From NCBI RefSeq assembly GCF_000764305.2, contig NW_025942132.1, positions 62,001-126,000 of the forward strand: a stretch of DNA of 64,000 bases, given 5' to 3'. The position numbers and the translations under genes were made by a program. Of the stretch, positions 24,601 through 36,065 are shown piece after piece. How positions within the stretch are numbered: position 1 is the stretch's first letter; the number at the start of each line of letters is the position of its first letter. The notes under the pieces are model-generated. The model saw nothing but the letters and a program-made list of their open reading frames with translations. It was not told the origin of the DNA and did no database searches. Origin of the DNA: Hyalella azteca. Lineage: Eukaryota; Arthropoda; Malacostraca; Amphipoda; Hyalellidae.

Positions 24601-27600
24601 AGAGCAATGATGGATATCGAAGATGAAGAATCGTTGTTCTGGTGAAGAGAAAGACAAGAAAATAGGAAAAACTGTGTTGAATTTGGCCAGATTTTTGTGT
24701 TTGTTGTGTCGGGCAAGAATTCTATTCTGGAAGCTTTTCAAAGGGGTACTGTTGTGGCACTGAGCGACATGACACCAATTATTTTCGAGAGTTGATTTTT
24801 CATTTACCGCAAAAAAAATTTCGTCACGACTTCTTTTGTACTGTATTATTGATAGGATTCACTCAAAATTTTGCTCACAGACATCTTGTCTCCTGTTTTT
24901 TTTTTTAAATTTTATTGCTTCCATGGTCAACCATCATCGGTAGGGATTTTTCATATGTGAATCGTCCTTTGCAAGTAACGTCATATCAGTTCCCATAGTC
25001 TTATTTTGCCAGTTCTAATTAAGTTCTTGGCCATATTACTTGTTCAGACGAATGTCATGCTTATTGCGTCGGCAGCATATTCGGCGCTCAATAGCGACAC
25101 CTTCGCCTCGCCAATTAATTTTTTTACTTCTGATTTTTAGAATGGACAGCATTGTTCTAAAGATAGCTCAGCTTTCTTGTGATTCAAACGTCCATGTGAA
25201 TGACCCTTCCTAACACTGTTATTTATTATGACAAAGTCTAGTAGGTTTTGCAACTATGGTTTGAAGGTATTTCACGAGATAGCACTAATCCTGTAAAGGC
25301 TTGGCGAATACGTCGCTGATTTGGCGTTTAAACACTGCCGTCGTTTATAGCTGCATTCTGCTTGAATATGTTTGCGAAAAATGTATGTCTATGTTGGTAA
25401 TGTTCAGGAAACTTGTTGAGCTACGAGCTGTACATGTAAACTAAGATGATCTCATTTGTTGTAGGAGCAGCTGCGCTATGTTAATTGAAATCCCTTCTCT
25501 AAACATTGTATCGGCATTTCATTGAGTGGGTGTTAAGTGGTTCACTTGTCCTCTCTTCTTGGTATTTTGACCGAATTACTCCAGCTGTAGAATTTATTCC
25601 GAAATTTAACGATCGCCGTGACCTTAGGATCGCAATATCGGCTACCTGAAGTATCTCCAAATTCTTCCTTGAATTTCCTTGAACTTTCCGCTACCTAAAA
25701 TGATTTCAGTTTTGTATGAAAAGTATCGGTTTGGTGCAACTTGGCAGTTTTTAATTGACGGCGAGCCAGCGTTCGCGCAGGTGCAGAAGTTGTCAAGGTT
25801 CAAACGTCAGCATTCCTGTTAAATGGAGTTTCCCGTCGAAATTAAATTATTGAGTTGTTAACGAATGGTAATTGCTTTGCATATCATTCTTTTATTGTGG
25901 ATCTGAGTATGTATAGGGGTCTCTTACTGCTCTTCAATAAACCAACTTTTAGAACTGTTTTTATTCGCTGTTGAGTTGGGCTTATCCTGGGATTCTTCTG
26001 TGGCTCATGTGGAGATATTCTTCATGTTTATTTAATACCGTTAAACTTACTTGGTGATTGTGGTCGCCGAAGTTTGACGCGTTAGTGTCCAGTAGCTCGG
26101 TCGAGTACGTGAACTGAATTAAAAGTGATACGCTTGCAATCTTGTTCTCTTTCTCGTCCACCGAACTGTTTGCTGCTTCCTCGAGTTCAGACACGATACG
26201 AAAAATGCTGGGAAAAGCAGCTCTGATCTAATGCATTGGCTTAACCTCGTTTCATGCCGAGAAATATCCCACGTTCCTCTAAGATTTTACTTACAAATTA
26301 GAAGGTTTTATGTAGAAGATAGGATTCTTTGTGTGCTGGACGATGAGTGGAAGTTCCTCCAGATTTTGAGCATTTATTTAGAGGCGTAAATGGCTCTTTC
26401 CGACTTCTGAAGTGAGCTCAGAGTATTGGTAATAGTTTATCTATGTGTCAAAGTCGGCAATGTCAATGTGGCAATTTCATAATTTATGACGCCCAAACAT
26501 TGGATAACTGGTAACGTTCATGCTCCCAACCGTTTAAGTTTGGCATATCCAGGCGTGTAATACAAGAAGATAAATGCTTTAACAAGAAATATTTTTTAAT
26601 TTCAGCTCGAGGTGCTTGCCTTTTAATTTAGTATTATGCGATCGTGCTTCCCCATGACAACTTAGTTGCTAGTCGCTAAGTAATGGACGATATTGATGAA
26701 TGATCTCTTAAGCCCGCCTCCTGTTCACCTCGACGTTAGGGATGTTTTCAAGTCTCCGTGGTGGCACATTTCTTATCGTAGTAACGGAACATAACTCCCG
26801 TCTGATAATTTATAGCATCCATTTGGGGTTCGGCCAGAAGTGCCGAAAGTCTAAAACCGAACGCCTAAATTCCTGAAACTAGCTGATTACTTTAACTGAT
26901 TTTTATAAACGAAAGATTTTCGTACACTTGTTGTTCTGTCCTCACAACAACTAACGTTCAGGAAACAAGAAACCGCAGTGCAAAACAGTAATAACCTTTT
27001 ATCTCGCGGAAACGTGTGAAGCAACTCAAGAAAAACGTTGCTAGTATCGTGAGCAGAAGAGCCTGCTACGATACGAGCGAAAGCAAACTTTACTGGAAAG
27101 CAAACATACAAATAATCGCTCCGGCACCTGAAACATTTCAAGTGATATTAAATACACTTAATTTTCCTGTGACCGATGTTTTCTTCACCCTGCCTTTCCT
27201 CATCCTGACTTGCGCTGCTCAAAACGAGATAAAAAGTAGATGCTCGTGCTCGTCTCGCTTAGGATGCTACTTATATACAATTCTTGATACATTGACATGC
27301 GAGTATATGTATATGATTAAAACTTTCCAGACAACCTACAGCCAATTACTTGGCCTGGAATTACTTCCTTGACCTCCTGGGTGTCGTAATCAAACAGGAA
27401 TGGCATTAATTGCGACCTTTAATTCACAGCGTCTAAGGGGCCATAACTTCTGCGTGATTTCATTGTTTAGACAAGGAATAAGAAGATGAGTGGAGGCTTG
27501 AAAATAATTTTTCAATTCAATTGTTCATTCATGTTCAGTTGTAAGGGATGTCGCATTTTGTGCACACCACCGTAACCATAATTCTAGGCGCGTTTTGGAA

Positions 27601-28320
27601 CAGGACATATCAAACTCCTTGCCATTAACAATATTGGGACAAAGGCAACAAAGACTAGACATCGCTTAGAATGATCATGAGGTATTGCCGTGACAATTGG
27701 AATGCTTCACAAACCTTTGAAATAACCAGCATAATTACATACTCAATCCAGGCAACTATTCAAAATCTGCGCTGGAAACAAATTTTCAACTTGAGCGGTA
27801 AAAATGAGGAAATTCGCACAAAATGTGCACTGAAATGAACTGAACTTATTCGAAATTTTATCACAAAAAGTAGAGAAGCATAAAAAAGATCAATCTGACT
27901 CGCGAATCGCGTTACGTTAAAACAGTTCGATTTAAAAGTTTGAAAAAAAAGGTTTTGTGATGACGCTTCGACTTCTGTCCACCATAATCACGAAAATAAA
28001 AATCAACTATAATAATCGCCTTATAAAAAGTCAAGAGTAGTTAGCACACAAGAGGCAATGCAAATTTTTGACCTCCGCTACGAAAACCTTTATAGCTGAA
28101 GCGCCAGCAAGCTATCCTACAACTATTAGCACACGAGAGATCAGAATGTGGAACCGGACTGTCCATTCCATTTGCAGAAAGTTCCGCTGATTATTAGGAA
28201 TCTAAAACAGCGTAACTTTCTTCACCTTAATAAAAACTGCATAGTAACAAGGTGCTATGCAAAACACACATGCTCATTACTTCTGCAGTAGAGCAGACGA
28301 CGTCGTGCCGTCGGTGGTTA
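21670..28320. other. Long intergenic region between CNOT3 and PIGK
   Basis: About 6.6 kb between two convergent genes. Every open frame is short (at most 118 codons, at 27016-27372) and none shows a recognised domain or good splice pairing. No RNA gene or clear mobile element was recognised. Confidence 0.55.
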
Positions 28321-28327
28321 TCGGAGC

Positions 28328-28412
28328 TCAGGAGGCTTTTGGTATGGGGAGCTGGTGGGCGAAGGAGAGGCTTTCGCCTGTAACATCGCCAGCTGAAGAC
28401 GACGAACAAGTT
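28328..28412 (-). other. Possible alternative last exon of PIGK
   Basis: A T-rich tract and CCCAG acceptor precede an open stretch ending SLSFAHQLPIPKAS and a stop. It loosely recalls the AEQLPVAQ region near the end of vertebrate PIGK. It would need a weak donor (GTGGAT) at about 28841 in exon 8, which does fit the phase. Weakly supported. Confidence 0.25.
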
Positions 28413-28752
28413 CTGGGAAAAAAATATACTTTCAACAAAAACAGAACAGAAATAGCTTTCCGACTAATGATTTTCAAGTCAGTAGTGGAATCATGTTGGC
28501 ATATGCCGAAGTTTGCGGAGGAAAGTAATGTATTCAATAAAGATTCAAGCTGAGCTCAAGTTTTCCTAGTACTCTTAGAATAATTTAATATATGTAGATT
28601 ATAGAAATCAACATCGACTAGAATACGACTACTAAATAAATTCTGATACCCAACAAAAATATTTCCTTTATTATGAGGATGCCAATGACCATGTTTCCTA
28701 AGGCATGCAACGTCAATTTAAAATTAGATGCTAAAACTCCAAAAGCAAATTT

Positions 28753-28758
28753 TTTATT
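28753..28758 (-). promoter_or_regulatory. Probable PIGK poly(A) signal
   Basis: AATAAA on the minus strand, about 65 nt past the PIGK stop codon at 28823. It supports exon 8 as the usual last exon. Confidence 0.6.
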
Positions 28759-28822
28759 TAAAATTGAAATCTAATAAATTTTAATCACAATATTTTAAGC
28801 TTGATTATTTTTCAATCTAAAA

Positions 28823-31800
28823 CTATAGGCTAGAAATCCACAAGGTATTTTTTTGTGTAAACACAGACTGCGGTAGTGTGTCGTTGGGCAGGAGGCGGGG
28901 CAGCTGAAGGACGTGGTAGGTTAGCAGGACGTTCCTGACGGAGCCGAAGAACTCCGTGACCAGCACTCGCTTGGGGTCTCGTCGGTAGAGGTCGCGACGC
29001 ACTCCCACTGACGAGATGCAGTTGTGCTTTGGGCACACCGACAACTGGGGGACAAATCAGTATTTTGATGCGCATGACGATGCTATTTGTTATTTGACGT
29101 AACGTTTTAGTGCATTTGAAGAGATTCAAGAACTTCCTAAGAGAACTTATGCGAGTATGCGTAATACTTACGAACTGTGCGTGACACAAACTATGAGTGT
29201 TACTCACGAACTATGCGTGACACAAACTACGAGTGTTACTCACGAACTATGCGTGACACAAACTATACGTGTTACTCACGAACTGTACGTGATGCGCATT
29301 ATGCGTGGTTTTGACAAACTGGGCGTGACGCACTATGCGTGTTACTCACGAACTGCTCGAGCGTGTGGGCGCTCTCGGGCGTGACGCGCTCCAGGAACTC
29401 GAGGGCGTAGAAGGTGAAGCGGTCGATGATGTACACGCCGATGGCGGGGTCCACGTGATGCTGTCACCACACAATTATCAGACATGCAAATAATTTGATA
29501 ATGGTTAGTACAATTAAATTATTGAACAGAGAACTCAATTAATATGATATGAAATTTTCAATGAAATCAATATACAATAATGATCATCAAGATGAAATAT
29601 GAAAATAATTATAAATATGATAATGGCCAGTGAAATCGGTTAAATACTATAAGGATTTTCAAAACAGATAATATCTTCAATCGACAATCATATGTCATTG
29701 TATCAAGAAATCCCGTTAAAGAGAATGGCAGCGACGAAAGGCTCTTCTTCAATAAAACCAAAGAGTTTTTATTTGTGTATAAACATCCTTGTTTTGTAAT
29801 CTATAGCGAGTGAGTGCGTACCGACAACGAGTCTTCCCCTACGAGGCTGGATGCGATGGCGAGGATGTTAGGGGAATAGAAATGCTCGTACATGCTGGCC
29901 GCTTGACACGTGTCTATGATGAACAGAACTTCGTGGTACCTGCACGGTTAGTGGCATATATGATGAACAGAACTTCGTGGTACCTGCACGGTTAGTGGCG
30001 TCTATGATGAACAGAACTTTGTGGTACCTGCACGGTTAGTGGCATATATGATGAACAGAACTTCGTGGTACCTGCACGGTTAGTGGCGTCTATGATGAAC
30101 ATAACTTCGTGGTACCTGCACGGTTAGTGGCATGTATGATGAACAGAACTTCGTGGTACCTGCACGGTTAATGGTGTCTATGATGAACAGAACTTCGTGG
30201 TACCTGCACGGATAATGCCTAACTTGGGCTGTTTTTTCTATAACCATGAAGGACGTGCAGGCGGCCTGAAGCGAGTTCATAAGACAGCTTTTTGCACGTG
30301 TCAGGCAAACGGTACCATGGACTAAAGTAATTAATAAATATTTGTAAATAAGTAATAAAAAATATGCTACAAATAGAAACCGGCGGATGCGAATCAGATT
30401 TTTTCATTGAAAGCCTCGTGCAAGAGACAACGAATGTTGTCCATTGCAAGAGTCTCAGTAGAGGTAACAATTCGTCAACATTTACAGTTCTAATAATTTC
30501 GTTTTCTACAAGTAAACAAAATAAGGCAAGCTTTATTTTTGTGTAAAAATAAGCTAAAATTTCGCAGTCATTTCAGACAGAAAAATGTTGAATAATTCAC
30601 CTTTTCTTCTGCCACATCTGCTCGAAAGCATCAGCCAGCTCGACGTTGGTGATCTCTTCGGAATCTTGAAACTTGAGGAACCCGTCTCCTCCATGGCCTG
30701 AAATAAACACTAAACTTAATTGCTGCCACATAATTTCTTCTATGGTTCCAAACTAGTTTGAATTAGTAATTCAATGCTTAAAAAAATGAAAGTAAGCCGC
30801 GATAAATTTAATTTTAAGAGAAAGAAATCCACGTTTCGACGCTGAACTCTCGAAGTCTGAGAATGGCAATGAAGATACTTCACAGATGTATTGGCATGTT
30901 AGCCTGAACTGAAAAAACAGCTTGGGTCAATAATCACAACAATAAAACCTAGAAAATACCTTTAACCCTTGTCGCACTGAATAGGTATAAATGTGCCTAC
31001 ACTCGGTATTACTACAATTATTTAGCCTGACAGGAGCTAAGTGTATATTTACAGTATATCTTCCCGCAGTATCAAGACATATGAAATGACCACTACGGAT
31101 GCCGCTATGTCGTCACCGGTCATGTAGAGGAGGACGTTGCTACCGTCGTCTGTGAGCAAACGTTTGCTGCGAGGTGTGGACGGCGACAGGCGACCTGTCA
31201 GCAGGCGGACGAAGTTTTCCACTGTCACCTGCAGAGAAAAGTTCCGCAAATGATAGCAATCGACGAGGTTGATGTTAATATGAACAATTTCGGGTAGGTT
31301 TCAACACATGAAAAACTGAAGAATTAAATGGCAGATTTGAATGCAATATTGATAAATACATATGGAAATGTACATAATATACAGAAATGTAACTGTAAAA
31401 ACAAAACGGGTGAATTTGACCAGGGTGCATGAAAATGTTCTGAAACAACCGATATCATGTTTGATTTTGCATGCCAAATTCAAGATCAAATCGAGATAGA
31501 GCCGTGTAATAGGTATAAAAAGTTACGGGTTCTTGACTGCGTCAGCCAATCAGTGCCGGCGTTTCAATGTAAAACCACCAATCACATACAAGAAATCGGC
31601 CGCTACGTGTACCGAGGACGTTATGTGTACTTAGGCCGCTACGTGTACTTAGGCCGCAACATGTACTAAGGCCGCTGCGTGTACTTAGGCCGCTACGCGC
31701 AGTTTAGCAAGTTTTGACAGTACGGCCCCAGGTCTACAGCAAGACTCGCCTCGTAGCCGCGGTAGTCAACTTCAACGTCTTCACCGTAGACGTTGATGTG

Positions 31801-32976
31801 TTGGTGCGCGTTGTTGAACACCGTGGCGGGCCTGGGGTTGCGCGGGTTGCACGCCATGTCGTCCGCAACCATCAGCAGGATCTGACTGTAACACCAGCTA
31901 AGCAAAGACTGACAAGCTAAGCAAATCCTCTAACGACGATTATTTAAAAAAATGTGCGCAAGATAGCACTGCGACAATGACTGCGATTCCTTCCAATTCA
32001 GATATTCAGCTGTTTATAAATATAATAATGAAAGGTTAAACTACTAAATAAAGAAGGACAAGAGATTCGATTGTTTCGTGAACGAGAATATTTATAGCAA
32101 GAAAGAAGGTATTGAATCAAGTTGAGCAAAAGGAACACGTCTGCAGAACTAATTCAGTCATATCCATCCATCTGTGGGAGTGAAGAACATAAATCAAAAG
32201 AAATAAGTCTGCAGAACTGATTTCGATTATGACATTAATATTAACATTTCATTAGTGTTATTCTACCGTATTTCCATGCTATAATTCCATCTGTTGGTAA
32301 AGATGCAAATTACAAGAAATTATTGGACCTGTCAGGGATGCCGAGCCGCTTGACGGAGCGGTACATGGAGAGGACGTTGGCAACATGGCGGTAGTTGAAC
32401 CAGAAGCGCGAGGTATCCACCAACACCGCCCAGTTATTAGAGTGACTTCTGCCTTCTTGGTTTAGGAACTTCTCAGCTTCGGCTTCCTGCAGCGACATTA
32501 ACGATGTATTATACACTCCCACATGCCGGGAGCTGCGGCACACTCACGATCATACTGCATGCAAGCAATGAAGTTTCCGGCAGTGAAATATCAAGGGCCG
32601 CAATATCAAAAATAGTTACGAGTTTGCAACTCCCTCAATCACTGACAGCTTTACAAGCTTATCCCACCAATCACAGACGAGAATTTGGCCGCTTCGTGTA
32701 CTTAAATGAGCTTTGATAATTTGGTCCCTGAACAACTCGCGTAAAGCTCATTAGGAGCTCGACTTCCACAATCACACGCGAGTGCAAAAAGTATCAACCA
32801 TAAAGGCAATTGTACACAAGACATGGACGTTTAATAGTAATTATGAGATTGCGATGATATAGTCCAAAGATTAGGCGAGTATTAATAGGTCTTGTGATAC
32901 TCACGGCATCAGGAGAACAGACAGCAAGCTGGACGACCAGCAGCAGCAACAGCAGGCGGCCAGCGTGCGGTTCCAT
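28823..32976 (-). CDS. PIGK: GPI-anchor transamidase catalytic subunit
   Basis: Eight coding exons, read from high to low: 32976-32905, 32486-32329, 31885-31750, 31228-31117, 30697-30601, 29939-29822, 29460-29350, 29044-28823. The phases fit throughout, giving about 341 aa. An N-terminal signal peptide ([20 protein letters not shown]) is followed by the legumain-type (C13) peptidase domain: [47 protein letters not shown], then MTGHGG with catalytic His161 and FIIDTCQ with catalytic Cys203. The spacing between the two matches human His164/Cys206. Known role: cleaves the GPI-attachment signal of proproteins in the ER lumen within the PIGK/PIGT/PIGS/PIGU/GPAA1 complex. The C-terminus differs from human and no membrane helix is visible. 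Intron 3 appears to be GC-AG. Minisatellites at introns 5 and 7 copy this gene's own splice sites. Confidence 0.96.
29163..29354 (-). repeat. 36-bp minisatellite copying the PIGK exon 7 donor
   Basis: Units start at 29163, 29199, 29235, 29271, 29307 (degenerate, 34 bp) and 29341. The last is the real exon 7 end. On the minus strand most units carry AGTTC then GTGAGTAACAC, the same as the true junction CAGTTC|GTGAGTAACAC. The unit furthest from the exon has GTAAGT. Confidence 0.92.
29917..30216 (-). repeat. 44-bp minisatellite copying the PIGK exon 6 acceptor
   Basis: Seven units at exact 44-bp spacing (29917, 29961, 30005, 30049, 30093, 30137, 30181). The first is the real start of exon 6. 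On the minus strand each unit has CGTGCAG|GTACCACGAAG (AAG is AAA in one unit), the acceptor and first exon bases. Spacers ending GGCATATA and GGCGTCTA alternate in the first copies, suggesting an 88-bp duplication step. Confidence 0.95.
31598..31702. repeat. 18-bp minisatellite in PIGK intron 3
   Basis: Six units of GGCCGCTACGTGTACTTA with changes. It lies about 50 bp from the exon 3 donor but does not include it. A single related unit occurs at about 32687-32708 in another PIGK intron. Confidence 0.88.
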
Positions 32977-33793
32977 GACGAGTTACAGGCTAATGCATCA
33001 AATGCATATCTTTTAAAATTGCATTTTTTGCTAATTTTATAGAAGCATCGCTCATCTATAACTACACTAAAAAATTCTGTCGAATACAAAGTTTCACGAT
33101 GGATTAATTGAGGGCAACCACACGCACAGTTAAGGACGGAAAAGTTAGTGATGCGTGAGTTGTTAGTAGTTGTAAATATCGGTCAGGAAAGTTGGTATAT
33201 ATGGTCGAACACGAAGCACGCATCTTCGTCGGAGCTTATAGGCACTAAAGCTCAACAGATTCAAAGGAAGGCATTACGACACGATCAAAGAGTGCTAAGT
33301 TAAATTGCATGTAATTGACGCTTGGGTAAGAATTTTGGGCGTCGTCGAGGCCTTTCGTTATGCTTTGTTGACCATTTACAGTTTCATTCATTAATGTCAT
33401 ACGTGAACCGCGAATGAATCAGAGGCTGTATACATACTAGAATAAAAGTTCATGGTGAGCAGGAGTGTTGTGCGTGTCATATGAAGTCGCCTTCAGTGAG
33501 TGATGGCAGCTCTATTTAATATAATACGACATCAGCCATTGTAAGTCTTCGGAATTGACTCTCATTTGTTTTTCTGTGTCCGGCTTATTTTTACTGGCAA
33601 TAAAGTATATAAATCCTTCATCCAATGCATACCAATGTGTACGAATTAGCTTTATTAATGATTTAATAAGAAGTTCAAGTATTCTAAGTTACAGTCCGCA
33701 AATTACGAATGACAAAATTCTCTTATCTCACAGAAGAAGTTGGAATTTGGGATAACCAACTTGGTTAGCCAAAATGCCATCACTAATGCCATT
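32977..33793. other. Region upstream of PIGK
   Basis: Holds the presumed PIGK promoter and 5' UTR, but no core promoter element could be placed. No other gene seen. Confidence 0.4.
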
Positions 33794-33920
33794 TATCGTG
33801 TCTCTTGACCCACTAGTCCCACTATGATTGAGTCATATATCGTGTCTCTTGACCCACTAGTTCCACTATGATTGAGTCATATATCGTGTCTCTTGACCCA
33901 CTAGAGTAGCACTAGGATTG
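33794..33920. repeat. 44-bp minisatellite, three units
   Basis: TATCGTGTCTCTTGACCCAC repeats at 33794, 33838 and 33882. Confidence 0.9.
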
Positions 33921-33979
33921 AGCTCGGGGGAATGCGCCAGTGTCCCCTAGCAGAAAATATTTCCACTTCCTGCGAGCTT

Positions 33980-34050
33980 CACTTTACTCGTCAAGTACAT
34001 ACACTTTACTCGTCATTTGCATACACTTTACCCGTCATTTACATACACGC
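33980..34050. repeat. 22-bp minisatellite, three units
   Basis: CACTTTACTCGTCATTTGCA-type units at 33980, 34002 and 34024. Confidence 0.88.
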
Positions 34051-36065
34051 AGACAATTGCAATCAGAGAAAATATAACAGGAAGATACAGAAGACATAAA
34101 TACAGTTTGAGTTCTCATACAGAGATAAAATCAGACCGAGCGACGGAGTTATCCCGATTCCTCTTCTGGTGCATCGGAAATTATTTGTCATAATATTCTT
34201 ACGTGAATCTAACCCCAATTATTCCGTAGGAATAATTACTCAGTGTTAGTGGAAGGTTAAATTAAAGCCGAGTGAAATTAGATATTTTACAAGGGCGTTT
34301 GAATATGAAAGTCACGACAGCATATATTATCAACACAGGCATCTACGCGAACCTTTAACTCCGTTGAAAATATTAAGCAACACCGATGCAGTCAACAGGT
34401 TCTGGTCTGCGTTATATCTCGTTCCCTGCAATCAGAGGATCTGCATAATTTAATTAGTTGGATTTAAAAATCTCGATTGCCCGAATTGCAAAATAATCAG
34501 AAAAATTTATAAATGAAGACAATGCTTCAAAATTTCGCCATGTCTCACCAGAAGAACGTTTCGGAATCTCTAATGTCAGTTCGAAAATCTTAGACTACAA
34601 TCACTAGCGATGTAGCCGAAAATGACTACAAAATTTTCGCTTTCGCACTTCCAGTGTTGCAGATTCATGAACTTATAATCACTTTTTATAATTTAAACAG
34701 AAGTCTAGTTGGAATAACATAAAAGTTCTTACCCACGCAAACTTGTAAATAGAAAAGTCAGTCTGCATGATGTTACTTCATTTTGTCATTTATTAAATTA
34801 GGAAATTACTGTTTCATTGTTTTTTTTATGTTGATTTCAGCTGTTCCAATTGGTCTTTCTCTCATTCTAGCATTTTCGAAGTAAAGATGGAGCTGGACTC
34901 CGGACATATTTTTATAAAGATATGATGAACTTTAGCGGCATTCTATTTGCTTCTAAATTTTTATTTATATTGTATTTTAGCTTTTCACCTTATTCTTGGG
35001 AGAGTGAACGCCTTTTGTACATTACATTCAAGCAATGTATATTTCTATATCATAAGCGCTCCGTCGTCAATATAGAAAGAGCTTTGAATCTAGAGAAAAT
35101 CCTAAGGAAAAATAGTAAGCTCAATTATGTTTGTGACAGAGTATGCTTAAAAAATACTTAGGAATAAAGGTACTTTTACAGCTCAATTCAAGAAAGAGTC
35201 CTAAAACTTATTAATATATAGATTATACGCACGAGTCAGATACAAAAATAATGCAGTGAGGAAATTTGAAAATGCATTCCCGAGATTCTGAGAATATGAA
35301 GAGACCTAACAGAATCAATTGACATGGGTACAACGCACGAAAAATCAAAGACAATGTTTACAAAATGCCATCTCTCTGTAAAAAATGAGGCTTGTTGACG
35401 ATAAAATTTTACAACGAAGCCAGCAGTCTATGTACCTCTACATGTTGGCCATTTGTCACAATTGGCATCGTGAAGGAGTCAAGACAAGGTATTATAATCA
35501 CATAAATACAGATCACCTGCTTTATCTTCAACAAATTGGGTGGCTCGTTTACCACGATCATATGGGAAGTCGTGTTCGTTCATAAATTAACGCATTTTCA
35601 ATAAACATGAAAAACACAGCAAATTTTCCTAAGGATCATAATTAAATACAATTGTTATTTGGATTATTATTACTTACAATTCATTGGGGTGACTATTAAG
35701 CACAATTGATCCATCGCATGATAAAAATGTACGACGTAAATTCCGCTTCCGCTATAAATTTGCGTCCACAAAGTACTGAATACGACAGCATCCTGACATT
35801 CAGTATCATCTTCCTGGAGTAGATTGATAGAAACTGTGACAACAGCTACAATGAACAGCATAAATACAGACTTATGGAAAAAAGGTTCATATAGAAAAAA
35901 CATATAGTTTAGTATAGGTATTGCCGTACTGCAGAGTAGAACGGATCACTGCAGGAGATTGACTTCTGATGAGATATTGCCGCACTCTGACGTGAAATGG
36001 ATGAGAAGGATGAGGTACCATCAGCCACAGGACCAGCAATGGTATGTAGGTGCAGCGCTGGTCGC
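34051..36065. other. Intergenic plus YTHDC1 3' UTR, no gene seen
   Basis: AT-rich; open frames at most 79 codons (34922-35161) without recognised features. The part next to 36065 should be the YTHDC1 3' UTR. No clear AATAAA on the minus strand was found close to the stop. Confidence 0.5.

Noticed and set aside
27016..27372. 118-codon open frame
   Set aside because: No recognised domain, no splice or promoter context; plausible by chance in 6.6 kb.
21670..28750. A further protein-coding gene between CNOT3 and PIGK
   Set aside because: Looked for paired acceptor/donor exons with family similarity on both strands; none convincing.
29157..29384. Plus-strand repeat protein (HELCVTQT units)
   Set aside because: Shadow of the 36-bp array at the PIGK exon 7 donor.
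34922..35161. 79-codon open frame after a TTTCAG acceptor-like site
   Set aside because: No similarity recognised and AT-rich composition like the surroundings.
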